From the NCBI RefSeq assembly GCF_019048265.1, contig NZ_CP077311.1, forward strand, positions 2,241,001-2,305,000: DNA of 64,000 nucleotides, read 5' to 3'. Each line of letters opens with the position of its first letter. Position 1 is the stretch's first letter. Positions 52,091 through 61,462 of this stretch are shown here, piece by piece. Both the position numbers and the translations under genes were made by a program. Below the pieces are notes generated by a model that had not been told where the DNA came from, ran no database searches, and saw only the letters and a program-made list of their open reading frames with translations. The DNA comes from Aeromonas sp. FDAARGOS 1405. Its GTDB lineage: Bacteria > Pseudomonadota > Gammaproteobacteria > Enterobacterales > Aeromonadaceae.

Positions 52091-54196
52091 GTGACCCATC
52101 ATAACGCACTCTCTCTGGTTGCCCTCGCCGTGGCGGCCGGTCTCTCCTCCCAGGTCTTTGCTGCCACCCAGAAGGCGGATGAAGTCGTGGTCGTCAGCGG
52201 CTCACGGATGGAGCAAAAACTGGAAGATGTCTCCGGCCCCATCTCGGTGATCACCGCCAAGCAGATTGAAGAGCAGGTCGTCACCAACGTCGCCGACCTG
52301 TTCCGCTACGAACCCGGTGTGACCGTGCTCGGCGGTCAGGGGGATGCGCAGACCTTCATCATCCGCGGCATGGGTGAAAACCGGGTCAAGGTGGTGCGCG
52401 ACGGCGTGCGCCAGAACGATGCTTACAGCAAGGGCGGTGTTGGCCAGAGCTACTTCGATACCGACATGATCAAGCAGGTAGAAGTGGCAAAGGGGCCCGC
52501 TTCTGCCGCCTACGGCTCCGATGCGCTGGGTGGCGTGATTGCCATCACCACCAAGGATGCCAGCGACTTCCTCAAGGGCAAGGATAGTTATCTGGATGTG
52601 ACCAGCGGTTACGCCTCCAGCAGCCACCAGAAGATGGCGGGCTTTACCGGCGCCTTGCGCACTGGTGAAGTGGAGAACCTGCTGCGCTACACCTGGCGCG
52701 ATGGCGGTGTGACCCAGAATTTCGACTCCACCAAAAACGACTTCGATATCGGTACCCACGCCCTGCTGCTCAAGAGCAAGTGGAACCTCTCCGATGAGCA
52801 GTTCCTCAAGCTGACCGTTGACTACCTGACCGATGGCGAGGAGCCGGATGCGGTCAAGCTCAACAAGGTCGGTACCGGTACTGCCCGTGTCTTTGATCAG
52901 CCCATCACCGACAAGCAGACCGACAACCTCTCTGTGGTGCTGGATCACGGCATCGCGCTGAATCAAGGCTGGGCTGATCGGATGGATAGCAAGGTCTACT
53001 TCGCCCGCACCAAGCAGACGCTGGATCAGTACGCCTCATCCAAGTATCCGGTCAGCCCCGGCAACCCCTATGTGACCAAAAACTCGCTGGATCACAACGT
53101 GTTCGATCAGAAGAACATCGGCGCCCAGCTGCAGTTCCACAAGGCGGTCGCCAACCACCGCCTGGCCTGGGGTGCTGAATACGAGCACACCGACAACGAA
53201 CGTACCCGTTACAAGGGGCCGACGACTCCCGGTGATTTTGTCGGCTACAACGAGCTGAGTTTCCCGGCTACCACCAGCGAGCGCAGCGCCCTGTGGGCCT
53301 TTGACGAGATCAAGTTTGGCGAGCGCTGGGTGCTCACCCCGGGTGCCCGTTATGACTACTACCGGATGACTCCGGACAACGATCCGGCCTACACAGGCGA
53401 CAAGCTGCACAAGTTCTCCGAAGGGGAGTTGTCACCCAAGCTGGGTCTGGTGTTCAAGGCCCACGAGGCGGCCAACCTGTTCGCCCAGTACAGCCACGGT
53501 TTCAAGGCCCCCATGTATGACAGCGCCTTCTCCACCCTGAACCATCAGGCTTACGGCTATCGCATCGAGCCCAACCCGAACCTCAATCCGGAGAGCAGCG
53601 ACGGCATCGATCTCGGCGTGCGTGGCAACAGCCACGGCTTTAGCTATGAATTGGCCAGCTTCTACAACAAGTTCGACGATTTCATCGAGATGGTGGAAGT
53701 GGGTCAGCAGGGACGCACCGCCGTCTACCAGTACCAGAACCTGAGCAAGGCGACCACCAAAGGGGTCGAAGCCAAGGCGGATTACTGGCTCAACAATATC
53801 GTCAATGTCTGGGGCAACCTCGCCTACATCGAAGGCAAGGATGGGGATGGCAACTACATCAACAGCCTGAGCCCGCTGAACGGCTCGGTCGGTGTGCGTC
53901 TGGAACAGTCCCAATGGAACTTCAACACCGCGCTGCGCTTTGCGGACGACATGGACAAAGTCCGTAAAGACAGCAAAGGCAAGGATTACGTGAAGAGCGC
54001 CGGTTGGGGTGTTGTGGATATGTACGCCCAGTTCAACCCGATGACCGATCTGCAGCTCAACGTCGGGGTCTTCAACCTGTTTGACAAGGAGTACACCAGC
54101 TACGAGCGCATCGCCGGTCGTGCCCAGGGCTCCGATAACAGCATGATGACCGAACCGGGCCGCAACCTGAGTGCACGGGTCAAATACGTATTCTAA
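52091..54196 (+). CDS. TonB-dependent heme/hemoglobin receptor
   Basis: 701 residues. Signal peptide ending QVFAA, TonB box region (DEVVVVSGSRMEQ), plug domain (about 30-150; FRYEPGVTVLGGQGDAQTFIIRGMGENRVKVVRDG) and 22-strand barrel ending RVKYVF. Heme-receptor marks are YSHGFKAPMYDSAF (FRAP-like) and PNPNLNPESSDG (NPNL). HutA/HupA-type receptors carry heme across the outer membrane. The start is GTG with AAGGA 6-7 nt upstream. Confidence 0.92.
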   Translation: MTHHNALSLVALAVAAGLSSQVFAATQKADEVVVVSGSRMEQKLEDVSGPISVITAKQIEEQVVTNVADLFRYEPGVTVLGGQGDAQTFIIRGMGENRVKVVRDGVRQNDAYSKGGVGQSYFDTDMIKQVEVAKGPASAAYGSDALGGVIAITTKDASDFLKGKDSYLDVTSGYASSSHQKMAGFTGALRTGEVENLLRYTWRDGGVTQNFDSTKNDFDIGTHALLLKSKWNLSDEQFLKLTVDYLTDGEEPDAVKLNKVGTGTARVFDQPITDKQTDNLSVVLDHGIALNQGWADRMDSKVYFARTKQTLDQYASSKYPVSPGNPYVTKNSLDHNVFDQKNIGAQLQFHKAVANHRLAWGAEYEHTDNERTRYKGPTTPGDFVGYNELSFPATTSERSALWAFDEIKFGERWVLTPGARYDYYRMTPDNDPAYTGDKLHKFSEGELSPKLGLVFKAHEAANLFAQYSHGFKAPMYDSAFSTLNHQAYGYRIEPNPNLNPESSDGIDLGVRGNSHGFSYELASFYNKFDDFIEMVEVGQQGRTAVYQYQNLSKATTKGVEAKADYWLNNIVNVWGNLAYIEGKDGDGNYINSLSPLNGSVGVRLEQSQWNFNTALRFADDMDKVRKDSKGKDYVKSAGWGVVDMYAQFNPMTDLQLNVGVFNLFDKEYTSYERIAGRAQGSDNSMMTEPGRNLSARVKYVF

Positions 54197-54239
54197 AAAG
54201 ACAACACACGCAGTGATCGAGGGCTGTTGCCCGCACCGG

Positions 54240-54268
54240 ATCCCCGCCCTGACAGGCGGGGATTTTTT
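54240..54268 (+). terminator. Terminator of the TonB-dependent receptor
   Basis: Stem ATCCCCGCC / GGCGGGGAT, loop CTGACA, then TTTTTT. Confidence 0.92.
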
Positions 54269-54412
54269 ATACATGTAGCCAGGTGTGAGGTGACCCGCTC
54301 ACACCATGTTATTCATTGGCTTCGCCTTTTTCTTTGTGTTGGCGAGATATTATGCTATTTGATTCATTGTTAATGACATTTAGTAATTCTTTACAATGGG
54401 TGTGCCTAGCTT

Positions 54413-55213
54413 TTGACTTCGACATCGAACTTTTTCCTCGACACCGCCGACGCTCTTGAGCTGATTACCCGCTTCAATGAGGCCTCTGACGAGCAGACCA
54501 TAGTGGCCCTGCTGCGTACCCTTAGCCAGCAGATGGGTTTTGACCACTTCCGGCTGGGATTCATCTTTCCCAGTTCGATTCAGCGTCCTGATGTGAGGAT
54601 TTTTAACGGATGCCCTGCCGAGTGGGTGCAGAGCTACGACAAACAACGTTTCTTTACGGTGGATCCCGTTGTGAGAAAAGGGATGAAGCAGAGCACCCCC
54701 ATCCTCTGGGGCAGCCTGATCACCGAGTGTTGTGAGCGGCAAGATATGGTGGGGCTGGAGGTGATGCGGCAGGCATATGAGATGGGGCTGCGCGACGGGA
54801 TCACAATTCCCTGGCATGGGGCTAATGGCCATGTTGGCTTGCTGTCATTGATCACTCGCGCCCCACGAACCGAGCATCAATGGTTGAGTGCCACTCCTTT
54901 TTTAAGCTGGCTGGCTGTGCATGTCTTTGAAGCGGTAGCCCGTGTTTGTCTCTGTGTGAGGCAGCCTCAGGAAGAGCTGACGTTACGGGAGCAGGAAGTG
55001 TGCCAGTGGGCTGCCGAAGGCAAGCAAGTGAGTGATATTGCCCAGATCCTGGGGATCAAGCCCAGAACCGTCACTTTCCATCTTGAACGGATAGCGGAGA
55101 AGCTGGGTGCGAGCTGCAAAAATCAGGCGATATCATGGGCGCTGATGCAGGGTATTGTCAGACTGAACATTGACACGGCACAGATTGAAAATGTGGATGA
55201 TGACAGTGCATGA
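54413..55213 (+). CDS. LuxR-family regulator with AHL-binding domain (LuxR solo)
   Basis: 266 residues. The N-terminal autoinducer domain (about 10-165) resembles Aeromonas AhyR (SSIQRPDVRIFNGCPAEWVQSY, LRDGITIPWHG) and keeps the signal-contact residues W and Y (WVQSYD), DP, W (ILWG) and G. The C-terminal LuxR HTH (about 195-255) is TLREQEVCQWAAEGKQVSDIAQILGIKPRTVTFHLERIAEKLG. No luxI homolog is nearby, so it would sense a signal made elsewhere. Only TTG 54413 can start it upstream of the domain, as TAG precedes by two codons; no strong SD. The gene ends about 160 nt before the hcp promoter. Confidence 0.85.
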   Translation: MTSTSNFFLDTADALELITRFNEASDEQTIVALLRTLSQQMGFDHFRLGFIFPSSIQRPDVRIFNGCPAEWVQSYDKQRFFTVDPVVRKGMKQSTPILWGSLITECCERQDMVGLEVMRQAYEMGLRDGITIPWHGANGHVGLLSLITRAPRTEHQWLSATPFLSWLAVHVFEAVARVCLCVRQPQEELTLREQEVCQWAAEGKQVSDIAQILGIKPRTVTFHLERIAEKLGASCKNQAISWALMQGIVRLNIDTAQIENVDDDSA

Positions 55214-55371
55214 TGCTGCCTAACGCAAAAAATTGCTCATTACGTAGATTAAATTACTAAAAATGTCAGTTTTGCCAGTGGGTGTGATGATATTGCGCAA
55301 GTTATTGCATCTATGCGCGTAGAGAGAGAACAGATGGAAGGTAATTGACTGATAAATAAAGAATAAAAAAG

Positions 55372-55387
55372 TGGCATGGTCGCTGCT
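55372..55387 (+). promoter_or_regulatory. Sigma54 promoter of hcp
   Basis: TGGCATGGTCGCTGCT has GG (-24) and GC (-12) separated by exactly 10 nt, close to the consensus TGGCACG-N4-TTGCW. It lies 53 nt before the hcp start, following an AT-rich stretch. T6SS hcp operons in Vibrio and Aeromonas are known to use sigma54 with VasH. Confidence 0.7.
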
Positions 55388-55439
55388 AAAGGTTGGTCGA
55401 GTGCTATCTCGTTTAACCAACTTATTTAGGAGCATACAC

Positions 55440-55958
55440 ATGCCAACTCCATGTTATATCAGCATCGAAGGTAAAACCCAGGGCAATATCACCGCCGGGG
55501 CCTTCACCTCTGACTCAGTCGGCAACATCTTCGTGCAAGGCCACGAAGACGAGATGCTGGTACAAGAGTTCCAGCACGTTGTCACCGTCCCGACCGACCC
55601 GCAATCCGGTCAGCCTGCCGGTCAGCGTGTCCACAAGCCGTTCAAGTTCACCGTCGCCCTGAACAAAGCCGTGCCGCTGATGTACAACGCGCTGGCTTCC
55701 GGCGAAATGCTGCCGAAAGTGACCCTGAAGTGGTATCGCACCTCCGTTGAGGGCAAGCAGGAGCACTTCTTCTCTACCGTGCTGACCGATGCCACTATCG
55801 TTGACATCGACTGCCAGATGCCCCACTGCCAGGACCCGGCGAAGTCTGACTTTACCCAGCTTATCCAGGTCTCCATGGCTTACCGCAAGATTGACTGGGA
55901 GCACACCGTTGCCGGCACTTCCGGTGCGGACGACTGGCGCGCCCCCATCGAGGCGTAA
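55440..55958 (+). CDS. hcp: Hcp, type VI secretion tube protein
   Basis: 172 residues. Hexameric tube protein ejected by the T6SS. MPTPCYISIEGKTQGNITAGAFTSDSVG...VQEFQHVVTVPTD is the typical Hcp start, followed by PFKFTVALNKAVPLMYNALASGE and KWYRTSVEGKQEHFFSTVLTDATIVDI. AGGAG 7 nt upstream sets the start. First gene of an auxiliary hcp-vgrG cluster; structural T6SS genes are not in the window. Confidence 0.95.
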   Translation: MPTPCYISIEGKTQGNITAGAFTSDSVGNIFVQGHEDEMLVQEFQHVVTVPTDPQSGQPAGQRVHKPFKFTVALNKAVPLMYNALASGEMLPKVTLKWYRTSVEGKQEHFFSTVLTDATIVDIDCQMPHCQDPAKSDFTQLIQVSMAYRKIDWEHTVAGTSGADDWRAPIEA

Positions 55959-56007
55959 GCCTTGCTTCGGTACTTTGGTATTCCTTGTAAGTAGTAATGT
56001 GTCTTTG

Positions 56008-56027
56008 AGCCGGTTGTTCAACCGGCT
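56008..56027 (+). terminator. Hairpin after hcp
   Basis: Stem AGCCGGTT / AACCGGCT, loop GTTC, 50 nt after the hcp stop, then TCTTGT. Probably a partial terminator or an mRNA-stabilising structure. Confidence 0.5.
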
Positions 56028-56045
56028 TCTTGTACTGTGCATTTT

Positions 56046-56085
56046 CTCCAGCCTGGCCAACGGGTTGGCTGGAGCTTTTCTGTTT
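56046..56085 (+). terminator. Terminator-like hairpin between hcp and vgrG
   Basis: Stem CTCCAGCC / GGCTGGAG followed by CTTTTCTGTTTT. With the preceding hairpin it would lower read-through from hcp into vgrG. The remaining spacer to 56306 shows no gene. Confidence 0.6.
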
Positions 56086-56306
56086 TGCCATCCCCCAGCC
56101 GGGGTTTGATGCCCTGCGAGTGAGCGCGGAGGGATGGCAAAGCACTAAAGGGTGTCCTGTGATGCAGACCCAATCCGCCCGTAACCCGTGTTCGCCGTTA
56201 TCTTGGTTGCCCGTTGTGGCACAGGAGAGGGCGGTAGCGTGGTTTGGCGGTTGGGGTCTTGAAGAGGGGCGCAGACATCGCGTGGCCGTGACAAGAGGGG
56301 AGAGCC

Positions 56307-58352
56307 ATGGCTAATCAAACCGGATTGCAATTTACCGTCAAGGTGGGGGCGCTGCCCGAGAGCACCTTCGTGGTGGCGAGTTTCCAGCTGGACGAGGGAC
56401 TGAATCGGCCGTTCAACCTGCGCCTTGAGCTGGCCAGCAGCCAGCCCGATGTCGACTTTGGCGCCGTGCTGGACCAACCCTGCGAGCTCATGGTGTGGTA
56501 CAACGGCGAGCTGCAACGCCAGGTGTGCGGGGTAGTGAGCGAGTTTGCCCAAGGGGACAGCGGCTTTCGCCGCACCCGCTATAGCCTTGAGGTCAAACCC
56601 GCCCTGTGGCGGCTGGGGCTGCGCCAGAACTCCCGCATCTTCCAGGCGCAAAAGCCCGATGAGATCCTCAGTATCCTGCTGCAAGAACATGGCATCACCG
56701 ATTACGCCTTTGCGCTCAAGAACGAGCACGCCCAGCGGGAATACTGTGTGCAGTATCGGGAGACCGACCTCGATTTCGTGAATCGCCTTGCTGCCGAAGA
56801 GGGCTTGTTCTACTTCCACGAATTTGAAGCGGGCAAGCACCGCATTGTGTTTGCCGACGACGCGGCGGCATTGACTCAAGGCCCCGAGCTTTTCTTCAAC
56901 CTCGGCAACCGCTCGCTGGAACAAGGGCCCTATGTGCGCCAGTTCCACTACCGCGAGGCGGTGCGCCCCTCGGATGTGGAGCTGAAAGACTACAGCTTCA
57001 AGACGCCGGCCTATGGCCTCTCCCACAAAAAGCAGGGAGCAGAGCTTGAGCATCAACGGGATACTTATCAGCACTTCGACTACCCGGGCCGCTACAAGCA
57101 GGACCCGAGCGGCAAGGCGTTTGCCCAGCACCGGCTCGATGCGCTGCGCAATGACGCGGTAGCAGGCAGCGGCAAATCCAACAGCGCCGCGTTGCTGCCG
57201 GGCCAGCACTTCTCACTCACCGAACACCCCAATGGCAGCCTTAACACCGACTGGCAAATCGTCCATATTTGCCACACCGGTGAGCAACCGCAGGCGCTGG
57301 AGGAAGAGGGCGGCAGTGGCCCGACCGTCTACCACAACGAATTTGGCGTAGTGAAGGCGAGCACCACCTGGCGCGCCCGTATCGGCAGCCCCGAGGCACC
57401 CCATAAGCCGATGGTGGATGGCCCGCAAATCGCCATGGTGGTGGGCCCTGAAGGGGAAGAGATTTACTGCGACGAACATGGCCGGGTCAAACTGCAATTC
57501 CCGTGGGACCGCTACGGCAGCTCCAACGACCAGAGCTCCTGCTGGGTGCGAGTGAGCCAAGGCTGGGCCGGTGGTCAATATGGCATGATGGCCATCCCGC
57601 GTATCGGCCACGAGGTCATTGTTAGCTTCCTAGAGGGCGACCCCGACCAGCCCATCGTGACGGGGCGCACCTACCACGCCACCAACCGGCCGCCGTATGA
57701 GCTGCCTGCCAACAAGACTCGCACCGTGCTGCGCACCGAAACTCACAAGGGCGAGGGCTTTAACGAGCTGCGCTTTGAAGACCAGGCGGGACAGGAAGAG
57801 ATTTATATCCACGGTCAGAAAGACCTGAACGTGCTGATAGAGAACGATGCCGCCTGGCACATCAAGCATGACCAACACACCGACATCGACTTTGATCGGG
57901 TGACTCGCATCAAGGCCAACGACCACCTGACGGTGGAGGGTGAAAAGCGTGAACAGATCAAGGCGGACTATTCGCTGACGGTGGATACCTCCCTGCACCA
58001 GAAACTGGGTCAATCCCTGTTGGTGGAAGCGGGTGAAGAGGTGCATATCAAGGTGGGTGACAAGTTGGTGCTGGAGGCGGGCTCAGAGATCACCCTCAAG
58101 GGGGGTGGCAGCTTTGTCAAAGTTGACCCGAGCGGCATCAAGCTGGTCGGCCCCGCCATCAAACTCAATGCCGGAGGCAGCCCGGGAGCTGGCTCTGGCT
58201 GGGCTGGTCAGGCTCCCGTTATTCCCAAAGGGGTTGAGGTGGTCAAAGCTCCAGAACTGGTTGAACTGGTCAAGGCCATTCCTACCGAGAAGGCGATGGA
58301 GGCGCTCTTGAAAGAAGAGAAGCCCGCTGCGTTCTACCTCTTTTCTGAATAA
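56307..58352 (+). CDS. vgrG: VgrG, T6SS spike protein
   Basis: 681 residues. gp27-like part (about 1-330; [68 protein letters not shown]), gp5 OB-fold (about 360-460; [72 protein letters not shown]), and a beta-helix or DUF2345-like tail. It ends with a short linker rather than an effector domain. SD GAGGGGAGAG. The effector gene starts 9 nt later, so its cargo is likely the downstream protein, loaded without a visible DUF4123/DUF1795 adaptor. Confidence 0.95.
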   Translation: MANQTGLQFTVKVGALPESTFVVASFQLDEGLNRPFNLRLELASSQPDVDFGAVLDQPCELMVWYNGELQRQVCGVVSEFAQGDSGFRRTRYSLEVKPALWRLGLRQNSRIFQAQKPDEILSILLQEHGITDYAFALKNEHAQREYCVQYRETDLDFVNRLAAEEGLFYFHEFEAGKHRIVFADDAAALTQGPELFFNLGNRSLEQGPYVRQFHYREAVRPSDVELKDYSFKTPAYGLSHKKQGAELEHQRDTYQHFDYPGRYKQDPSGKAFAQHRLDALRNDAVAGSGKSNSAALLPGQHFSLTEHPNGSLNTDWQIVHICHTGEQPQALEEEGGSGPTVYHNEFGVVKASTTWRARIGSPEAPHKPMVDGPQIAMVVGPEGEEIYCDEHGRVKLQFPWDRYGSSNDQSSCWVRVSQGWAGGQYGMMAIPRIGHEVIVSFLEGDPDQPIVTGRTYHATNRPPYELPANKTRTVLRTETHKGEGFNELRFEDQAGQEEIYIHGQKDLNVLIENDAAWHIKHDQHTDIDFDRVTRIKANDHLTVEGEKREQIKADYSLTVDTSLHQKLGQSLLVEAGEEVHIKVGDKLVLEAGSEITLKGGGSFVKVDPSGIKLVGPAIKLNAGGSPGAGSGWAGQAPVIPKGVEVVKAPELVELVKAIPTEKAMEALLKEEKPAAFYLFSE

Positions 58353-58361
58353 GGAGAAAGC

Positions 58362-60869
58362 ATGAAGTTTGCATTTCCCATCCTCACTGCCAAAGGTGAA
58401 GAATTCAAGGATGTCAAAGCGCTGACTGCACTTATTAATGGCGAAAAATCCGGTCATTATCTCCTTGGCAATCACAACAAATGGCACGGTGGTATTCATA
58501 TCAGCGACCAGAGCGCCCCCTGGTGCAAGGATAAATATCCTGTCCGAGCCATTGCTGACGGCAAAGTCGTGGCTTTTCGGATGATGAAGGATTATCTGAC
58601 CTCTGAATTTCAGGGGGAGTCACTGCGTTATTCCAACTGCTTCTGCCTGGTCCAACACGAATATTGTGAAATCAATGCAGAAACAAAAGCTAAAAACGAG
58701 TTCACCTTTTATTCGCTCTATATGCACCTGTTGCCTTGGGATAAGTACCAAAGTACCGAGAGGCTGGTGTTGAAAAAGGGTTGGAATGCTCGCAATTCTG
58801 TCCCCCATAGGAATCCCAATGCAGAGCAGCAGCGTGCCGATGCTGCCTTGCCCCGTTTCACTTTGCCTAAGGATACCGAACTGGAGATGGATAGCAGCAT
58901 TCCCCCCAAAAAGGGGAGTGTTGGGGGCAAGGAGTATGATTTCATCAAGGTAAAGATCAAGAGCAAGCTGTCCAATGCCCAGATAAAAGAGGCTGAAAAG
59001 GTGGGGGTATTAGTCAGTGAAGGGAGTTCAGTCTGGATCGCCAATAGCCCGGATGCCTTGACCTTTATCAAGCCCAATGTGCCAACCTGGCTATTCGATC
59101 AGATAGATGCAGAGCTATTGAAGGATATGGCTGGGCGTGCAGATCCTGTCTTGGATGATAAAAGTGGTCGCTTGATGGCTGGCAGTGGCAATGTCTCACT
59201 GCCAGCTGGCACCAAGTTGCAGTATGATGCCCACCAACTCGAATTCCATTGGATTGGTGATAAAGCGCGCAAGATGGCCAGATGCAAATATGTCATGCCG
59301 AGTGGGAGTGACGCTCAGGGGAATTGTGGTCTCGCCTGGGTGTGCGTTGAAGATGAATTTATCAAAGCTAAAAGGCTTCCCCCTTCCCATCTCGACGAGC
59401 TATATGTGCTGCCATCTCCCGTGGTAATTGCTGCGGGTGAAACCATAGGCTATCTCGGCTTGGTGGAAACACCGGGGTCCCTGATTGGGGGCAAACAGAG
59501 CAAGCATCAGGTTCATCTTGAGGTGTTTACTCAAGATCCCCGTCTGGATGATGTTCTGGCCAACAAGGCGGGAACGCAAGGTGGTGCAATCTATGCCAAA
59601 GTGCCTGCCGATTTGATCCTCCATGAGAAGAAGAGTGAGGCAGGCAAATCCAAGTGGGTGGCAACCAAGGATAAAAGCAAGGAAGCGCTGGTTGAAGCAC
59701 CCAAGCTGGAAAAGGATGCTGCCAAGCAGGAGTGGATTTGTGTCTCATCAGATAAATATGTCAAGAAAGAGCAAGTTGAGTTATTGAGTCAGCATGACTG
59801 GTTGAAGATCGGTTTTAAAAAGATCGATGGTAGTGGCTCCGACGGTTATCTGGATCCCGATGCGCCGCCTTCCCTTTTTACTGATTTGGTGAAAAGCTTT
59901 GATAAGAATAAGGATGGCAAGCTGAGCAGCGGCGAAATTCATGCTGCTTTGAGCAATCCGAAAAACAGTGAGCAGTTGCACAAGCTCATTGTCAAACATC
60001 TCAGCGAGTGGTATGAAAAGTCTTCAGCCAGCAGTTATCAATGGCTGGATAAGCTTATGACCAAGATTGGCCTGCCAAACTTTGATTTACTGGTTGATCA
60101 TGAAAAGCAGCGTATCGATAAGCTGGAGTGGATGCAGAGTGCGACCAAGTTAAAGCTGGATAAAGAGGTTTGGCATTTTTCACCAATAGGAATAATGGCA
60201 TTAATAACAGAGCAGCTCCCAAGCAGAGATACAATCGATTTTAATACCACTCTTGGGATTTATAGAATTTCTAAAAAATCTGCGGAATTTATATTGTCTT
60301 GGGAAGCATACATGCCCAAACCATATGTCCCCAAAGGAGATCAGTCAAGTGGCGTTACTATTGGGTATGGGTACGATTTAGGACAACAAGAAATCTCATC
60401 AGCACGGACTATGTTGAGTGATTATTATACGGCGACACAGGTGGAGCGTTTGTTAACCGCAATTGGCAAAAAAGGGGATAATGCAAGAGCTATTGTTCAT
60501 GAATTATCTGACATTTCGATTGATAAAGAACGAGCACTAGATATGGCAATGCGTTTAAAGGAACGATACTGTCAAGTTGTTGTCAACACTTACCCACAAG
60601 CTATTAACCTACCTCCAGATAGTGCTGGTGCCATATTGTCATTGGTTTATAACAGAGGTCCATCATTAAAAAAACCGAAAATAGGGGATCCAATAGATAG
60701 TCGTCGTGAAATGAGAGAAATAGGCGATGATTTTTCTAAAGGGAATATTAAAAACATACCTGCCAGACTAAGGAGTATGAAAAGGCTATGGGCTAACCAG
60801 CGGGGCCTAAGAGACCGCCGTGAAGGTGAAGCTAAATTTATTGAAGAAGAATTGGCTGGGGGAGAATGA
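58362..60869 (+). CDS. T6SS peptidoglycan-degrading effector (TseP-like)
   Basis: 835 residues. The N-terminal half (about 36-390) looks like a split M23-type metal hydrolase: WHGGIHISD (residues 41-49) and KHQVHLEVF (381-389) give an HxGxD-like and an HxH element. An EF-hand loop is at 514-525 (D-x-N-x-D-G-x-L-x-x-x-E). The C-terminal domain (about 632-820) is lysozyme-like: ISKKSAEFILSWEAYMPKPY with a probable catalytic Glu648, then GVTIGYGYDLG. From memory, this layout matches TseP of A. dhakensis, reported to combine amidase and lysozyme activities. Base composition becomes AT-rich from about 60180. It stops 1 nt before the next gene. Confidence 0.85.
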   Translation: MKFAFPILTAKGEEFKDVKALTALINGEKSGHYLLGNHNKWHGGIHISDQSAPWCKDKYPVRAIADGKVVAFRMMKDYLTSEFQGESLRYSNCFCLVQHEYCEINAETKAKNEFTFYSLYMHLLPWDKYQSTERLVLKKGWNARNSVPHRNPNAEQQRADAALPRFTLPKDTELEMDSSIPPKKGSVGGKEYDFIKVKIKSKLSNAQIKEAEKVGVLVSEGSSVWIANSPDALTFIKPNVPTWLFDQIDAELLKDMAGRADPVLDDKSGRLMAGSGNVSLPAGTKLQYDAHQLEFHWIGDKARKMARCKYVMPSGSDAQGNCGLAWVCVEDEFIKAKRLPPSHLDELYVLPSPVVIAAGETIGYLGLVETPGSLIGGKQSKHQVHLEVFTQDPRLDDVLANKAGTQGGAIYAKVPADLILHEKKSEAGKSKWVATKDKSKEALVEAPKLEKDAAKQEWICVSSDKYVKKEQVELLSQHDWLKIGFKKIDGSGSDGYLDPDAPPSLFTDLVKSFDKNKDGKLSSGEIHAALSNPKNSEQLHKLIVKHLSEWYEKSSASSYQWLDKLMTKIGLPNFDLLVDHEKQRIDKLEWMQSATKLKLDKEVWHFSPIGIMALITEQLPSRDTIDFNTTLGIYRISKKSAEFILSWEAYMPKPYVPKGDQSSGVTIGYGYDLGQQEISSARTMLSDYYTATQVERLLTAIGKKGDNARAIVHELSDISIDKERALDMAMRLKERYCQVVVNTYPQAINLPPDSAGAILSLVYNRGPSLKKPKIGDPIDSRREMREIGDDFSKGNIKNIPARLRSMKRLWANQRGLRDRREGEAKFIEEELAGGE

Positions 60870-60870
60870 T

Positions 60871-61404
60871 ATGACTAGTATTTTAAGTAGGTTACTGTTC
60901 ATTTTTATTTTTTTGTTTTCAACATATGCACATGCGTGTGGTAATAACAACAATGCAATTGTTCAGGGCCCTTTCAGAGATATATCCTTCAATGAAGGAT
61001 ATATCTGCTTTCAAAGCACTTCAGATAAAAAAGATATAGAGTTTTATCTTGGGTATGAGTCACCTAAGGGAACGCAAAATCATTTGATTGATACTTTTTA
61101 TCATTCAGATGCACCAGTGGAATTAATGTCTGTTTTTTTTGTTTCTGTAAATAAAGAGAGGAATGTTGCTATACTTCTTCGCTGGAATGTAAATTATGAA
61201 AATAATGGTATAGAATATCCTTATTTTTATGAAATTAAAACATATCGAAAAAGTAAAGAAGGAAAGTATGAACTAAATTTAAGTTCAGAAACTGATGATG
61301 CTCTTTCTGGTTATCAGATTGTAAAAAATGGTAAAATGCAAAATTATGCATTAGACAATGCCAAAAAAATTAAAAATTATCTTATTGATAAGTATGGTGC
61401 ATAA
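60871..61404 (+). CDS. Probable periplasmic immunity protein of the T6SS effector
   Basis: 177 residues. Signal peptide MTSILSRLLFIFIFLFSTYAHA, then a soluble domain rich in Asn, Lys and Tyr. Cys follows the signal, but the sequence AHAC is not a canonical lipobox. No family is recognised. Position (1 nt after the effector, SD GGAGAATG), export to the compartment where a peptidoglycan effector would act, and AT-rich codon use shared with the effector C-terminus support immunity against the lysozyme domain (inference). Confidence 0.7.
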   Translation: MTSILSRLLFIFIFLFSTYAHACGNNNNAIVQGPFRDISFNEGYICFQSTSDKKDIEFYLGYESPKGTQNHLIDTFYHSDAPVELMSVFFVSVNKERNVAILLRWNVNYENNGIEYPYFYEIKTYRKSKEGKYELNLSSETDDALSGYQIVKNGKMQNYALDNAKKIKNYLIDKYGA

Positions 61405-61462
61405 ATAAAGGAAGGTTCATAGAGCCCGTAAGCTCGATTTGTACCGTTCTAGTTATCACCTG

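Noticed and set aside
56145..57209. 354-codon minus-strand frame opposite vgrG
   Set aside because: Antisense shadow of vgrG.
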